DNA from: Oscillospiraceae bacterium
Lineage (GTDB): Bacteria > Bacillota > Clostridia > Oscillospirales > Acutalibacteraceae
Length of the DNA stretch: 7,182 bases
Direction: 5' to 3'
Assembly (NCBI GenBank): GCA_902796535.1
Contig: CADBPL010000049.1
Location: 1 to 7,182 of the forward strand
A model generated the notes under the pieces. The model was given only the letters and a program-made list of their open reading frames with translations. It searched no databases and was not told where the DNA came from. Shown in pieces: positions 1-6,385 of this stretch. Within the stretch, counting starts at the first letter, position 1, and each line of letters begins with the position of its first letter. Made by a program: the position numbers and the translations under genes.

Positions 1-480
1 GACGGAAGCGATATAAACGCTGAGCGTGCCGGCCGTGACGGCGGCGCTGAGCAGGCGCGGCAGCAGATAGGCCGCGTAATAGGATTCTCCGGGGTATTTT
101 TCCTGCGCAAAAAGAAACTTGGTGTAAAAATCGGGCGAATCGTAGTATTTAAAATCCGTATACAGCGATTTGACGTTGACGTCGTTTTTGACCATCAGGT
201 TGATCTTTTGCTGCATCAGCCGCGTGAAGATCTCGCTGAGCTTTTGGATCAGCGCGAGCACGATCAGCACGCCGGTGAAGGTGAGGATCACCGTCAGGAT
301 CTCTTTTTTTGTTCCGCCGCCGATCATCGTGTCGATCGCTTTTTGCGGCAGCAGCGTGGTGAGGTACGTGCTCAACGGCTTCACCACCAGCGAGGTGATC
401 AGCATAACGACCATAAAGAGCTTGCCGTATTTCCAGTAGGGCTTGAGCAGGAACAAAAGAAAGCCGATCTTTTTCTTCAA
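1..480 (-). CDS. ABC exporter-type transmembrane protein, N-terminal part (runs off the left edge)
   Basis: Only the first 160 codons are present. The translation starts KKKIGFLLFLLKPYWKYGK, typical of the cytoplasmic lead-in of type IV ABC exporters. Hydrophobic segments follow at about residues 21-43, 60-79 and 138-160. Between the second and third lies the loop sequence DFKYYDSPDFYTK (about 109-121), a pattern common in clostridial exporters that carry membrane and ATPase domains in one chain. The ATP-binding half, with Walker and signature motifs, would lie outside the window, so a complete transporter is inferred. The substrate cannot be told. The start is TTG at 478-480: GAAAGGGGG lies six bases upstream, whereas an in-frame TTG at 484-486 touches the ribosome binding site and the first internal ATG falls inside the first membrane segment. 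It begins 17 bases after the phosphoesterase stop, so it probably belongs to the same operon, although its link to sugar metabolism is unclear. Confidence 0.8.
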   Translation of the reverse strand, partial: MKKKIGFLLFLLKPYWKYGKLFMVVMLITSLVVKPLSTYLTTLLPQKAIDTMIGGGTKKEILTVILTFTGVLIVLALIQKLSEIFTRLMQQKINLMVKNDVNVKSLYTDFKYYDSPDFYTKFLFAQEKYPGESYYAAYLLPRLLSAAVTAGTLSVYIASV

Positions 481-486
481 GGGCAA

Positions 487-495
487 CCCCCTTTC
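487..495 (-). promoter_or_regulatory. Ribosome binding site that decides the TTG start of the ABC exporter gene
   Basis: On the minus strand this reads GAAAGGGGG and ends six bases before the TTG at 480-478. No ATG occurs at a suitable distance. An alternative in-frame TTG at 486-484 directly abuts it and is too close to be used efficiently. Confidence 0.6.
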
Positions 496-497
496 TT

Positions 498-1484
498 TTA
501 TTTGTCCAGCGGCACGGAAATGAACGCGTTCGGAATGTCCTCCGGCACATATTCTCCCGTGCCGAACAGCCGCGCGCGCATTTCCACACGGTCGCGGAAC
601 ACGCTGATGATATAGCCCTGTGAAAGCGCGTTGCAGCTGCCGTGGTTGTTTGCGCCCACGGTCGGCACGTTCAGGCATTTGTAGCTGCCGTAGTCTTCAA
701 AGCTGTTGGGGCAAACGCCCTGATGCAGGTGACCGGTCAGGAAAAACACGTTCTTATGGGCGCTCAGCACAGTGCGCAGCGCTTCGCTGCGGTGACCGAC
801 CGAGCCGCGCCAGCTGCCCACGCCCTGCCACGCGCCCGGCAAGCCGTTCGTTTTTTTCAGGGGCTGGTGGTTCATCACAAAAACGGGTTTGTTTTGCTCT
901 TCGGCGTCGGTCAGTTCGCTTTCCAGCCATTTCAATTGCCGGTGGCTGATATGCGCCCCTTCAAATGAGCCGCGGTCGGAGCCCATGATCAAAAAGCGGC
1001 AGGCGTCAAAATCGCAGGCGAACCAGTATTTGCCCTTTTGAGGCGGTACGCCGTTTTGAACGGATTTGACAAACGAGCGGAACAGCAGCTGCTGAACGAG
1101 AAAGGCGCGCAGACGAATATCGTGGTTGCCCGGCATCATAACGATGTGATTGATCTTATCGGACACCTCGTTGAGTATTTTGGCGACCATGCGGTATTCA
1201 CAGCTCATGCCGTTTTCCGCAATATCGCCAACGATGCACAGCGCATCGAGCGGCTCCGGCATCGTTTTCAGATCGCGGCAGGTCGCGTAAAAGGTGGCCT
1301 CGCGCGCGAACATATAGTGTGAAACCTGCGGGTCGCCGAACACGGCGAAGGTGAACAGCGCGTCGGGCTGCTTGACGATCGGCTCGGCTGTGCTCAATTC
1401 GGGCAGGCTGCCGTCGGTGAGGCGCTTGTTCAATTCTGCGTCCATATTGCGATAATAAAAATCGGAAACCTTCCGTATCTTCAT
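498..1484 (-). CDS. Calcineurin-like metallophosphoesterase, cytosolic
   Basis: This 328-residue protein carries the ordered metal-binding motifs of the calcineurin-like phosphoesterase fold: GDPQ (50-53, D51 and Q53), GDIAENG (86-92, D87), GNHD (119-122), NHQP (205-208) and GHLH (251-254). The first motif has Gln in place of the usual His (DxQ instead of DxH), a variant known in some lineages such as the CPPED1-like group, so activity is still expected. There is no signal peptide or membrane segment. The family hydrolyses phosphomonoesters or phosphodiesters with a two-metal centre; the substrate here is not predictable. About 45 residues precede the core, and about 75 follow GHLH. Its ATG overlaps the stop of the upstream symporter gene as ATGA, so translation is probably coupled; AGGAGA inside the symporter 3' end can serve as ribosome binding site. 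In a sugar operon it might dephosphorylate a sugar phosphate or a nucleotide, but that is a guess. Confidence 0.9.
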   Translation of the reverse strand: MKIRKVSDFYYRNMDAELNKRLTDGSLPELSTAEPIVKQPDALFTFAVFGDPQVSHYMFAREATFYATCRDLKTMPEPLDALCIVGDIAENGMSCEYRMVAKILNEVSDKINHIVMMPGNHDIRLRAFLVQQLLFRSFVKSVQNGVPPQKGKYWFACDFDACRFLIMGSDRGSFEGAHISHRQLKWLESELTDAEEQNKPVFVMNHQPLKKTNGLPGAWQGVGSWRGSVGHRSEALRTVLSAHKNVFFLTGHLHQGVCPNSFEDYGSYKCLNVPTVGANNHGSCNALSQGYIISVFRDRVEMRARLFGTGEYVPEDIPNAFISVPLDK

Positions 1485-3031
1485 GCGTTGACCGTCTCCT
1501 TTTCCGCTTTGCGGCGTTCGATTTCAGCGAGCATACGGTCGTATTCCGCTTCGTCGATCCGGTTCTTTTTCAGAGAGATGACATAGGCGATCACGAGCAG
1601 AAGGATCGGAATGATCGCCATGCAAAGCGCCAGATGCAGCGCCATGTTCTCCGGCGCGTTTTGCAGCACTTCGGTGATCCCGCTGAGCTTGTCGGCTTCG
1701 ATCTGGTTGAGCACCGCTTCCAGATCGGCGGGGTTCGCCTTGCGCGCGGCGCTGGCGGCAAGGTTTGCGTTCTTTTCCAGCTCGGAAATGCGGTTGGTGA
1801 TGCCCGTCATGCCGATGATCAGATAGACCACGGTCACGATCAGCTGCTGCAATGCGCTGGACATTTTGGACATGAACGGCCGCAGCGAAAAGATCAGCGC
1901 CTCTTCACGCGAACCGGTTTTGTATTCGTTGTATTCGATGGTGTTGGTGAAAATGACCATGACCACCATGGCAAACCAGTTCTGACCAAAGCCGGTGATC
2001 AGCGCGGCGCCGCAGAGAAAGCCGAGGCGAATGCTGTCGGGAATGACCGTGCCGCCGAGGATGAAGCCGAGGTAGCCGACCGTGGCGACGCAGAGCGACA
2101 CGCCAAGCGCCTTTTTGCGGCTGAACTTTTTGCACAGGAGGGGGAACACCATGAGCAGCAGACCGGCAGCGCCGGCATAAAACGCGGTGAACATGGTGAC
2201 GATGGTGCCGTTATAGCCGAATTTCAGGTAGATATAATAGGCGGCAAAGGCAGTCAGCATGGCGCCGCTGAGCGTGGCCAGCAGGGTGAGCAGCGTGGCC
2301 CAAAGCAGCTGGTCGTTGTGGATGATGACCTGAAACATCTCCTTCAGACCGTGCTTTTCTTCCTTTTCCGCCTTGGCGGAGCGGTCTTCCTTCACGCCGA
2401 TGCAGGTGAAGGTCTGGCACAGGATAAACATTCCCACGCAGATGACCGAAACCGCAGCGTAAGCGGTGATGGAGTTGCCGCCGATGGCATATTTGCCGGC
2501 GGTCAGCATGGGCACCACGCCCACGGCCGCCAGATTGCCCAGCCCGCTGAACAGGTTAGCCAGCGCGACGATTTTATCGCGCCGGTCGGGGCGGCTGGTG
2601 AGCGAGGGCATCATCGACCAATAGCCGATGTCGTTCATGGTGAAGGTAATATCCCAGATCAGATACAGGGCAATAAACAGGTAGATGAAGCGCCAGCCCT
2701 CCGCGCGGTTGGTGAACATGGCAATGATGGCGGCGCCGTTGGTCAGCGCGCCGATCATGATCCAGGGCTTGAATTTGCCGAACCGGGTGCGGGTGTTTTC
2801 CACAATGCCGCCCATGATCGGGTCGTTGAGGCCGTCCCACACGCGGCAGGCGACCAGAATGGTGCTGATCACGGCAAACTGCTGCGTGGTGACCGAGCGG
2901 GTGAACAGCACGTATGTGAGCAAAAAGTTGGTGAACAGGGCGTAGCACATATCGCGGCCGATGCCGCCCAGGCTGAACACCCATTTGTTGCGGTTAAAAT
3001 AATCGTCAACCGTTTTGCGTGGCTTGCTCAT
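1481..3031 (-). CDS. GPH-family (MelB-like) sugar:cation symporter
   Basis: This 516-residue protein has about 12 hydrophobic segments and belongs to the glycoside-pentoside-hexuronide:cation symporter family, the MelB relatives within the MFS fold. The hallmark after the second helix reads WDGLNDPIMG (65-74) followed by TRTRFGKFKPW (80-90). D66 and D70 keep the spacing of the two cation-site aspartates of MelB (D55, D59), and D134 in NDIGYWSMMP matches MelB D124. A second conserved stretch is IEYNEYKTGSREEA (365-378). A hydrophilic insert of about 50 residues (413-462) separates the last two helices, and the tail (490-516) is charged and probably helical; both are seen in YicJ/UidB-type members. 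It should import a sugar or glycoside with Na+ or H+. The start is supported by AAAGGGA about ten bases upstream. It lies 40 bases after the propeller gene and overlaps the phosphoesterase start by 4 bases. The exact sugar cannot be read from the sequence. Confidence 0.93.
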   Translation of the reverse strand: MSKPRKTVDDYFNRNKWVFSLGGIGRDMCYALFTNFLLTYVLFTRSVTTQQFAVISTILVACRVWDGLNDPIMGGIVENTRTRFGKFKPWIMIGALTNGAAIIAMFTNRAEGWRFIYLFIALYLIWDITFTMNDIGYWSMMPSLTSRPDRRDKIVALANLFSGLGNLAAVGVVPMLTAGKYAIGGNSITAYAAVSVICVGMFILCQTFTCIGVKEDRSAKAEKEEKHGLKEMFQVIIHNDQLLWATLLTLLATLSGAMLTAFAAYYIYLKFGYNGTIVTMFTAFYAGAAGLLLMVFPLLCKKFSRKKALGVSLCVATVGYLGFILGGTVIPDSIRLGFLCGAALITGFGQNWFAMVVMVIFTNTIEYNEYKTGSREEALIFSLRPFMSKMSSALQQLIVTVVYLIIGMTGITNRISELEKNANLAASAARKANPADLEAVLNQIEADKLSGITEVLQNAPENMALHLALCMAIIPILLLVIAYVISLKKNRIDEAEYDRMLAEIERRKAEKETVNA

Positions 3032-3071
3032 GGTTTATCATCCCTTTTTGTCAAAATACGGGGCTGCCTGT

Positions 3072-5288
3072 TCAGGCTTCCTCGATCAGACCGAAATAGC
3101 GCGCGAACCAGTAGGGGTGGGTGAAGCTCGTGCAGGTTTTGAATTTCAGACCCCTGTCTTTGCCGGTGCCGGGGAGCATGGTGAAGGCGGTCGGGTCGTC
3201 GGAGCGGCAGAACAGCTCCTCTGCCTTGCCGGCAATGCCGCTGTCGCAGATGAAGCGGTTGGAATCGAAATAGAGCAGGCGGCGGCTGTGCGCCTCAAGC
3301 GGCTCTTTCAGCTGCGGGATCAGCCCCTGCTGCGTGGGCGAAAGATCCCATTCCAGGTCGCTGCGGTGGCTGTTGTAAAGCGTCCACATGACCTGATCCA
3401 TGGGGTAATCGACCAGCTCGTCCACGCAGTTTTCCACGTCGCAGCGTTCCCCGGTCGCCTGACCGTAAACAAAGTTGAAAAACGCATTGCGCTCCACGCG
3501 TTCATCGCGCCAGTGGTCGGTCAGACCCACGGCGAACATGGCGCGCAGCAGGGGATCGTCCGTGTAGCGCATGAGCATGGTGATCATCAAAAAGTCGTGG
3601 TTGTCGTCAATGTGGCAGATGTGGCCGTCCGCGATTTTGTAATGCAGCAGATTCATGGCATAATGCTTGTCGGCCGCCAGCGTCCGGAACAGCGCCTCAT
3701 ATTTTTGATCGCCCGTCATGTGCGACGCCATTTTGAGGAAGGTGAGCATCTGCAGCGAATTGGTGCCCTTTTCATAGATCCACTTATGGTCGTGATTCAA
3801 TATTTCGGGGTCCCAGTTGGCCCAGGTGGTCGGCTTGCCGTCGGTGTCGATCAGGCGGAAATTATGTTCAAGAATATGCGTCATGATCTTGGTGACCACG
3901 CTGCGGAGCATTTCCTTTTCTTCTTCGTCCGCCACCAGATCATAATAGTTGGCGTAGGCGTACATGTGGCCGACGATCTCATCCGACGAGGTCTCGCCCA
4001 GCCATTCGAGCTCATTTCCGTCCTGATCGGTGGTGTAGTGCCATTCCTCACGCTGCCCCGTGCCGTAATCGCGTTCGTCGGGGTAGCGGATGGCGCGGGC
4101 GGGGAAGCCCTCGATGCCCGTGACCTCGGTCAAACGGATGAGCGCGCGCAGGCTGCGGGCGGCGGCAGCGCGCACCTCTTCGCTTTTGGTGCAGGCGTAT
4201 TCGTAGCACAGCGCGCCGACGTAGGCGCCGGTCCAGTGGCCGTCGTTGTCGGTGTTGGGGATGTAGCCTTCCTCCAGCGATACCACGCCCTCATGGTCGA
4301 GGGTGCGGTCGAGCGCCCAGCCGTCCTTGCGGATGTTGTAGGTTTCGGTCGTCCTGCGCATTTCAACGGCCTTTTCTTCCAGGCTCATCCGCCTGGTTTC
4401 AAACAGGCTGACGCCGTCCGCCGTTGCCACGCAGAAGCTGCCGTTTTTGCCCAGCGCAACGCCGGTTGCGTGCATATGGGGCAGCCAGCGCTTGTAGCCG
4501 TAATAGCTGAGCTGACCGTTGTGCATGTGGATCAGGCCGGTGGTCGTGGTCAGATAGCGGTCGCCGTTTTCGGCAACGGCCATGCCGGTGATGCTTGCGT
4601 CCGGCAGCTCGCGCACTTCGTTGTGCGTCAGCCAAAGCCCCTTGTTGTCATAAACGCAAAGCCCCTTGTCGGTGCCGACCCAGACGTTGCCGACCGAGTC
4701 GATGTCAAGGCTGGTCACGCAGTTGCTCGGCAGGCCGGAAATTTCGCTGGTCAGTTCCGACCAGTGCCAGCGCTTGCCGGCCAGCGCGCTCAGCCCGCCG
4801 GTTTCAGAGCCGACGTAGACAACGTTGTTTTGGCGCACGGCAAGGCAAAGCCCGTTGCCGGGAACGCCGATCTTCATATCAAAATCGCTCGCGCCTGCGG
4901 GAAGGCGGTAGAGCACGGTTTTCGTCAAAACCCAAACGGTGTTGTCGCCGTCTTTTTTCACGTCTACCAATTCGGAGGTGAAGCTGCGGCGTGCGGTGAC
5001 CTTTTTGCCGTCAAATTCCAGCAGTTCCTTTTCCACGCCGATGTAAAGCCCGTTGTCGGACACGGCGAGCATGGTGATCTTCGGGTTCCTGACGCCGAGG
5101 TTCACGGGCACGAATTTGCCGTTTTCCAGCGCGGAAAGCCCCTTGTCTGTGCCGATGTAGAGCTTGCCTGCCTTGTCAAAACAAAGCGCGGTGGCGCAGT
5201 TGGAGGGCAGCCCGTTGGCGGTGGTGTAAACGGTGCGGGTCAGTTGGTCGAATTTGCCGACGCGGTAGACGTTGTTTTTAATGTTCAT
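3072..5288 (-). CDS. Cytosolic fusion of a Reg_prop-type beta-propeller with a predicted alpha-helical (toroid-like) enzyme domain
   Basis: The protein has 738 residues. Residues 19-298 form about seven blades of roughly 40 residues. Blades near 26-51 and 185-210 carry the two-component-regulator propeller (Reg_prop) signature, GLPSNC followed by a short spacer and GTDKGL. After a charged linker (299-315) comes a 420-residue helical region with helix-rich, Trp/His/Asp-rich segments, such as NTDNDGHWTGAYVGA (345-359), GETSSDEIVGHMYAYANYYD (431-450) and RNAFFNFVYG (600-609). Its repeating helices with acidic and aromatic residues at their ends suggest an (alpha/alpha) barrel of the kind used by glycoside hydrolases, lyases and epimerases. 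I do not recognise a characterised family, so catalysis is inference; D346, D349, D435, E436 and H440 are candidate active-site residues. There is no signal peptide or membrane helix, so it should be cytosolic. GAGGAGG seven bases before the ATG fixes the start, 15 bases after the epimerase stop. Likely role: binding and processing a sugar brought in by the neighbouring symporters. Confidence 0.85.
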   Translation of the reverse strand: MNIKNNVYRVGKFDQLTRTVYTTANGLPSNCATALCFDKAGKLYIGTDKGLSALENGKFVPVNLGVRNPKITMLAVSDNGLYIGVEKELLEFDGKKVTARRSFTSELVDVKKDGDNTVWVLTKTVLYRLPAGASDFDMKIGVPGNGLCLAVRQNNVVYVGSETGGLSALAGKRWHWSELTSEISGLPSNCVTSLDIDSVGNVWVGTDKGLCVYDNKGLWLTHNEVRELPDASITGMAVAENGDRYLTTTTGLIHMHNGQLSYYGYKRWLPHMHATGVALGKNGSFCVATADGVSLFETRRMSLEEKAVEMRRTTETYNIRKDGWALDRTLDHEGVVSLEEGYIPNTDNDGHWTGAYVGALCYEYACTKSEEVRAAAARSLRALIRLTEVTGIEGFPARAIRYPDERDYGTGQREEWHYTTDQDGNELEWLGETSSDEIVGHMYAYANYYDLVADEEEKEMLRSVVTKIMTHILEHNFRLIDTDGKPTTWANWDPEILNHDHKWIYEKGTNSLQMLTFLKMASHMTGDQKYEALFRTLAADKHYAMNLLHYKIADGHICHIDDNHDFLMITMLMRYTDDPLLRAMFAVGLTDHWRDERVERNAFFNFVYGQATGERCDVENCVDELVDYPMDQVMWTLYNSHRSDLEWDLSPTQQGLIPQLKEPLEAHSRRLLYFDSNRFICDSGIAGKAEELFCRSDDPTAFTMLPGTGKDRGLKFKTCTSFTHPYWFARYFGLIEEA

Positions 5289-5295
5289 GGCTTTT

Positions 5296-5302
5296 CCTCC
5301 TC
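5296..5302 (-). promoter_or_regulatory. Strong ribosome binding site of the propeller-fusion gene
   Basis: The minus strand reads GAGGAGG, seven bases before the ATG at 5288. It sits directly beside the TAA stop of the epimerase (5304-5306), so ribosomes ending the epimerase can readily re-initiate. It also excludes a longer N-terminus and therefore any signal peptide. Confidence 0.7.
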
Positions 5303-5303
5303 G

Positions 5304-6173
5304 TTAACCCCAGAGCTCACGCAGGAATCTGACGGATTCTGCTGCGTCTTTGCTTAAGTCGTCATCGGTCGCGCCGTGCGACAGATCGCGCCAGATGGAA
5401 ATATCCTTGCCGACCTGTCCGCCGGGGCGCACGAACGGCTCCATCACGATGCTGCCGTCGTAGCCGATGGCGTGCAGCGCGTCGCCGATGGCTTTCCACG
5501 GCATTCTGCCTTCGGCATAGGGCGGGCGGCGGTTGCCTTCGCCGATGTGGAAATGCCCGAGCTTCGCGCCGGCCTTTTTGATCGCATCGGTGAAGGAATC
5601 TTCTTCAATGTTCATGTGGAAGGTGTCGAGCATGACGTGAACGTTCTTTTTATCGACCGCGTTGACGTAGTTGAGGCACTCGTCGCAGTCGTTGATCAGA
5701 TAGCCTTCAAAGCGGTTGAGCGCCTCCATGTTCAGCTCAATGCCGTGGTCGGCCGCCATATCGGCCAGTCGGCGCATGCCGTTGACGCTGCGTTCAAAAT
5801 CGGCAGGCTTGTCGAACCCGGCCTTGAAGTTGACCGGCCAGTAGGAGTACAGCGCGCCGCCGATGCAGCCGATGCCCGCGATCTCCATTTTGCGGAACAC
5901 GTCGGCATAAAAGGCGAACGTCTTTTCCACCGCCGCCGCGTCAGTCGAGGCTAAGTTGTGCTCGGGGCGGGGACCGTAGCCGCCGGTGAGGATGATCCCT
6001 TCCGCGTCGGCCGCCTGTTTCAATTCATGGAAGAAAGCGTCGTCCACCTTGTGAAAGTCGCCGCAGGGGACTTCCAGAATGTCAAACCCTAACTTTTTGA
6101 CCAGCGGGATATAGGGCAGAAAATCGCCGCCCCATTCCTTTTCCCAATAGGCGTAGTAGATCCCGTATTTCAT
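5304..6173 (-). CDS. D-allulose (psicose)/D-tagatose 3-epimerase family sugar epimerase
   Basis: This 289-residue TIM-barrel protein of the xylose-isomerase-like (AP_endonuc_2) superfamily closely matches, from memory, the clostridial D-allulose 3-epimerases: KYGIYYAYWEKEW at the start, GGALYSYWP (105-113), LDTFHMNIEEDS (182-193), GHFHIGEGNR (206-215) and VMEPFVRPGG (243-252). The metal and catalytic residues of that family are all present: E150, D183, H209 and E245, with H186 and R215 for substrate binding. The enzyme uses Mn2+ or Co2+ to invert C3 of free ketohexoses, for example D-fructose with D-allulose or D-tagatose with D-sorbose; related members act on L-ribulose or other ketoses, so the physiological substrate is open. 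A one-residue insertion before the RMPW stretch shifts the last ligand by one position relative to the clostridial enzyme. The reading frame is open upstream to 6254, but GGAGG six bases before 6173 and family alignment fix this start. It is the first gene of the leftward operon. Confidence 0.93.
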   Translation of the reverse strand: MKYGIYYAYWEKEWGGDFLPYIPLVKKLGFDILEVPCGDFHKVDDAFFHELKQAADAEGIILTGGYGPRPEHNLASTDAAAVEKTFAFYADVFRKMEIAGIGCIGGALYSYWPVNFKAGFDKPADFERSVNGMRRLADMAADHGIELNMEALNRFEGYLINDCDECLNYVNAVDKKNVHVMLDTFHMNIEEDSFTDAIKKAGAKLGHFHIGEGNRRPPYAEGRMPWKAIGDALHAIGYDGSIVMEPFVRPGGQVGKDISIWRDLSHGATDDDLSKDAAESVRFLRELWG

Positions 6174-6179
6174 AGAAAA

Positions 6180-6184
6180 CCTCC
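6180..6184 (-). promoter_or_regulatory. Ribosome binding site that fixes the epimerase start
   Basis: GGAGG on the minus strand lies six bases before the ATG at 6173. The frame stays open 27 codons further upstream, but that extension crosses the predicted promoter and transcription start and matches nothing in the family, so the longer start at 6254 is rejected. Confidence 0.75.
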
Positions 6185-6213
6185 ATTGTATTTTTATTCT
6201 AAATATATGAACC

Positions 6214-6242
6214 ATTATATAGTATTTTTTTCGTCTTGGCAA
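6214..6242 (-). promoter_or_regulatory. Sigma-A promoter of the leftward sugar operon
   Basis: On the minus strand the -35 box TTGCCA (6242-6237, one mismatch to TTGACA) and a perfect -10 box TATAAT (6219-6214) are separated by 17 bases. Transcription should start near 6208, leaving a leader of about 34 bases before the epimerase ATG. The -35 box overlaps one arm of an inverted octamer shared with the opposite promoter. Confidence 0.8.
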
Positions 6243-6295
6243 CCGCTGAAGCAAGTTTTCAAAAAAGATTGGCCGGAATCTGAAAAAAGCGGTTG
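6240..6295. promoter_or_regulatory. Inverted octamer CAACCGCT/AGCGGTTG covering both -35 boxes
   Basis: CAACCGCT at 6240-6247 and its exact reverse complement AGCGGTTG at 6288-6295 are 48 bases apart centre to centre. Each arm overlaps the -35 box of one of the two divergent promoters, so a protein bound to both could switch both units together. Between them lies a smaller inverted repeat, AGATT (6266-6270) and AATCT (6277-6281) around GGCCGG. A regulatory role is inferred from position; no regulator gene is in the window. Confidence 0.45.
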
Positions 6296-6321
6296 ACTTT
6301 CCGAAAAAGATGGGGTATAAT
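6293..6321 (+). promoter_or_regulatory. Sigma-A promoter of the sodium:solute symporter gene
   Basis: TTGACT (6293-6298) and a perfect TATAAT (6316-6321) are separated by exactly 17 bases, as in strong sigma-A promoters. Transcription is expected to start near 6328, giving a leader of about 58 bases. Confidence 0.88.
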
Positions 6322-6330
6322 CGTTTTGCA

Positions 6331-6356
6331 GCTTTAAAAGATAAACGCTTTAAAGC
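6331..6356. promoter_or_regulatory. Inverted repeat just downstream of the symporter promoter, possible operator
   Basis: GCTTTAAA (6331-6338) pairs perfectly with TTTAAAGC (6349-6356) around a ten-base spacer, and the right arm is part of a ten-base palindrome, GCTTTAAAGC (6347-6356). The segment TAAACGCTT (6342-6350) matches the core of a catabolite-responsive element (WAARCGYTW), but the flanks fit poorly. Placed a few bases after the predicted start of transcription, it could be a roadblock operator for a LacI-type protein or CcpA, or a short AT-rich leader hairpin. Confidence 0.4.
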
Positions 6357-6385
6357 ACTAAAACAAACAAAAAGGGGATCGTCAA

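Noticed and set aside
149..589. A 146-codon minus-strand frame overlapping the ABC exporter start
   Set aside because: It is out of frame with both the exporter and the phosphoesterase and encodes an Arg-, Asp- and His-rich sequence without motifs; the true exporter frame begins with TTG at 480.
3066..3077. Hairpin GCCTGTTCAGGC at the stop codon of the propeller gene, considered as a terminator
   Set aside because: The stem is only four to five pairs with a very small loop and no clear U-run follows on the minus strand. The next gene starts 40 bases on with its own ribosome binding site, so read-through is more likely.
1634..3124. A 496-codon open frame on the plus strand opposite the GPH symporter
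   Set aside because: The opposite strand encodes an unmistakable membrane transporter. This frame gives a His-, Gln- and Gly-rich hydrophilic translation of the kind produced by reading hydrophobic codons backwards.
3015..5357. A 780-codon open frame on the plus strand covering the entire propeller-fusion gene
   Set aside because: It is the antisense shadow of a well-supported gene. Its translation is dominated by Ala, Val, His, Gly and Asp without domain motifs, there is no ribosome binding site at its start, and it overlaps another antisense frame.
6174..6254. N-terminal extension of the epimerase to an upstream ATG at 6254
   Set aside because: The extra 27 residues cross the predicted promoter and do not resemble family members, while GGAGG is ideally placed for the start at 6173.
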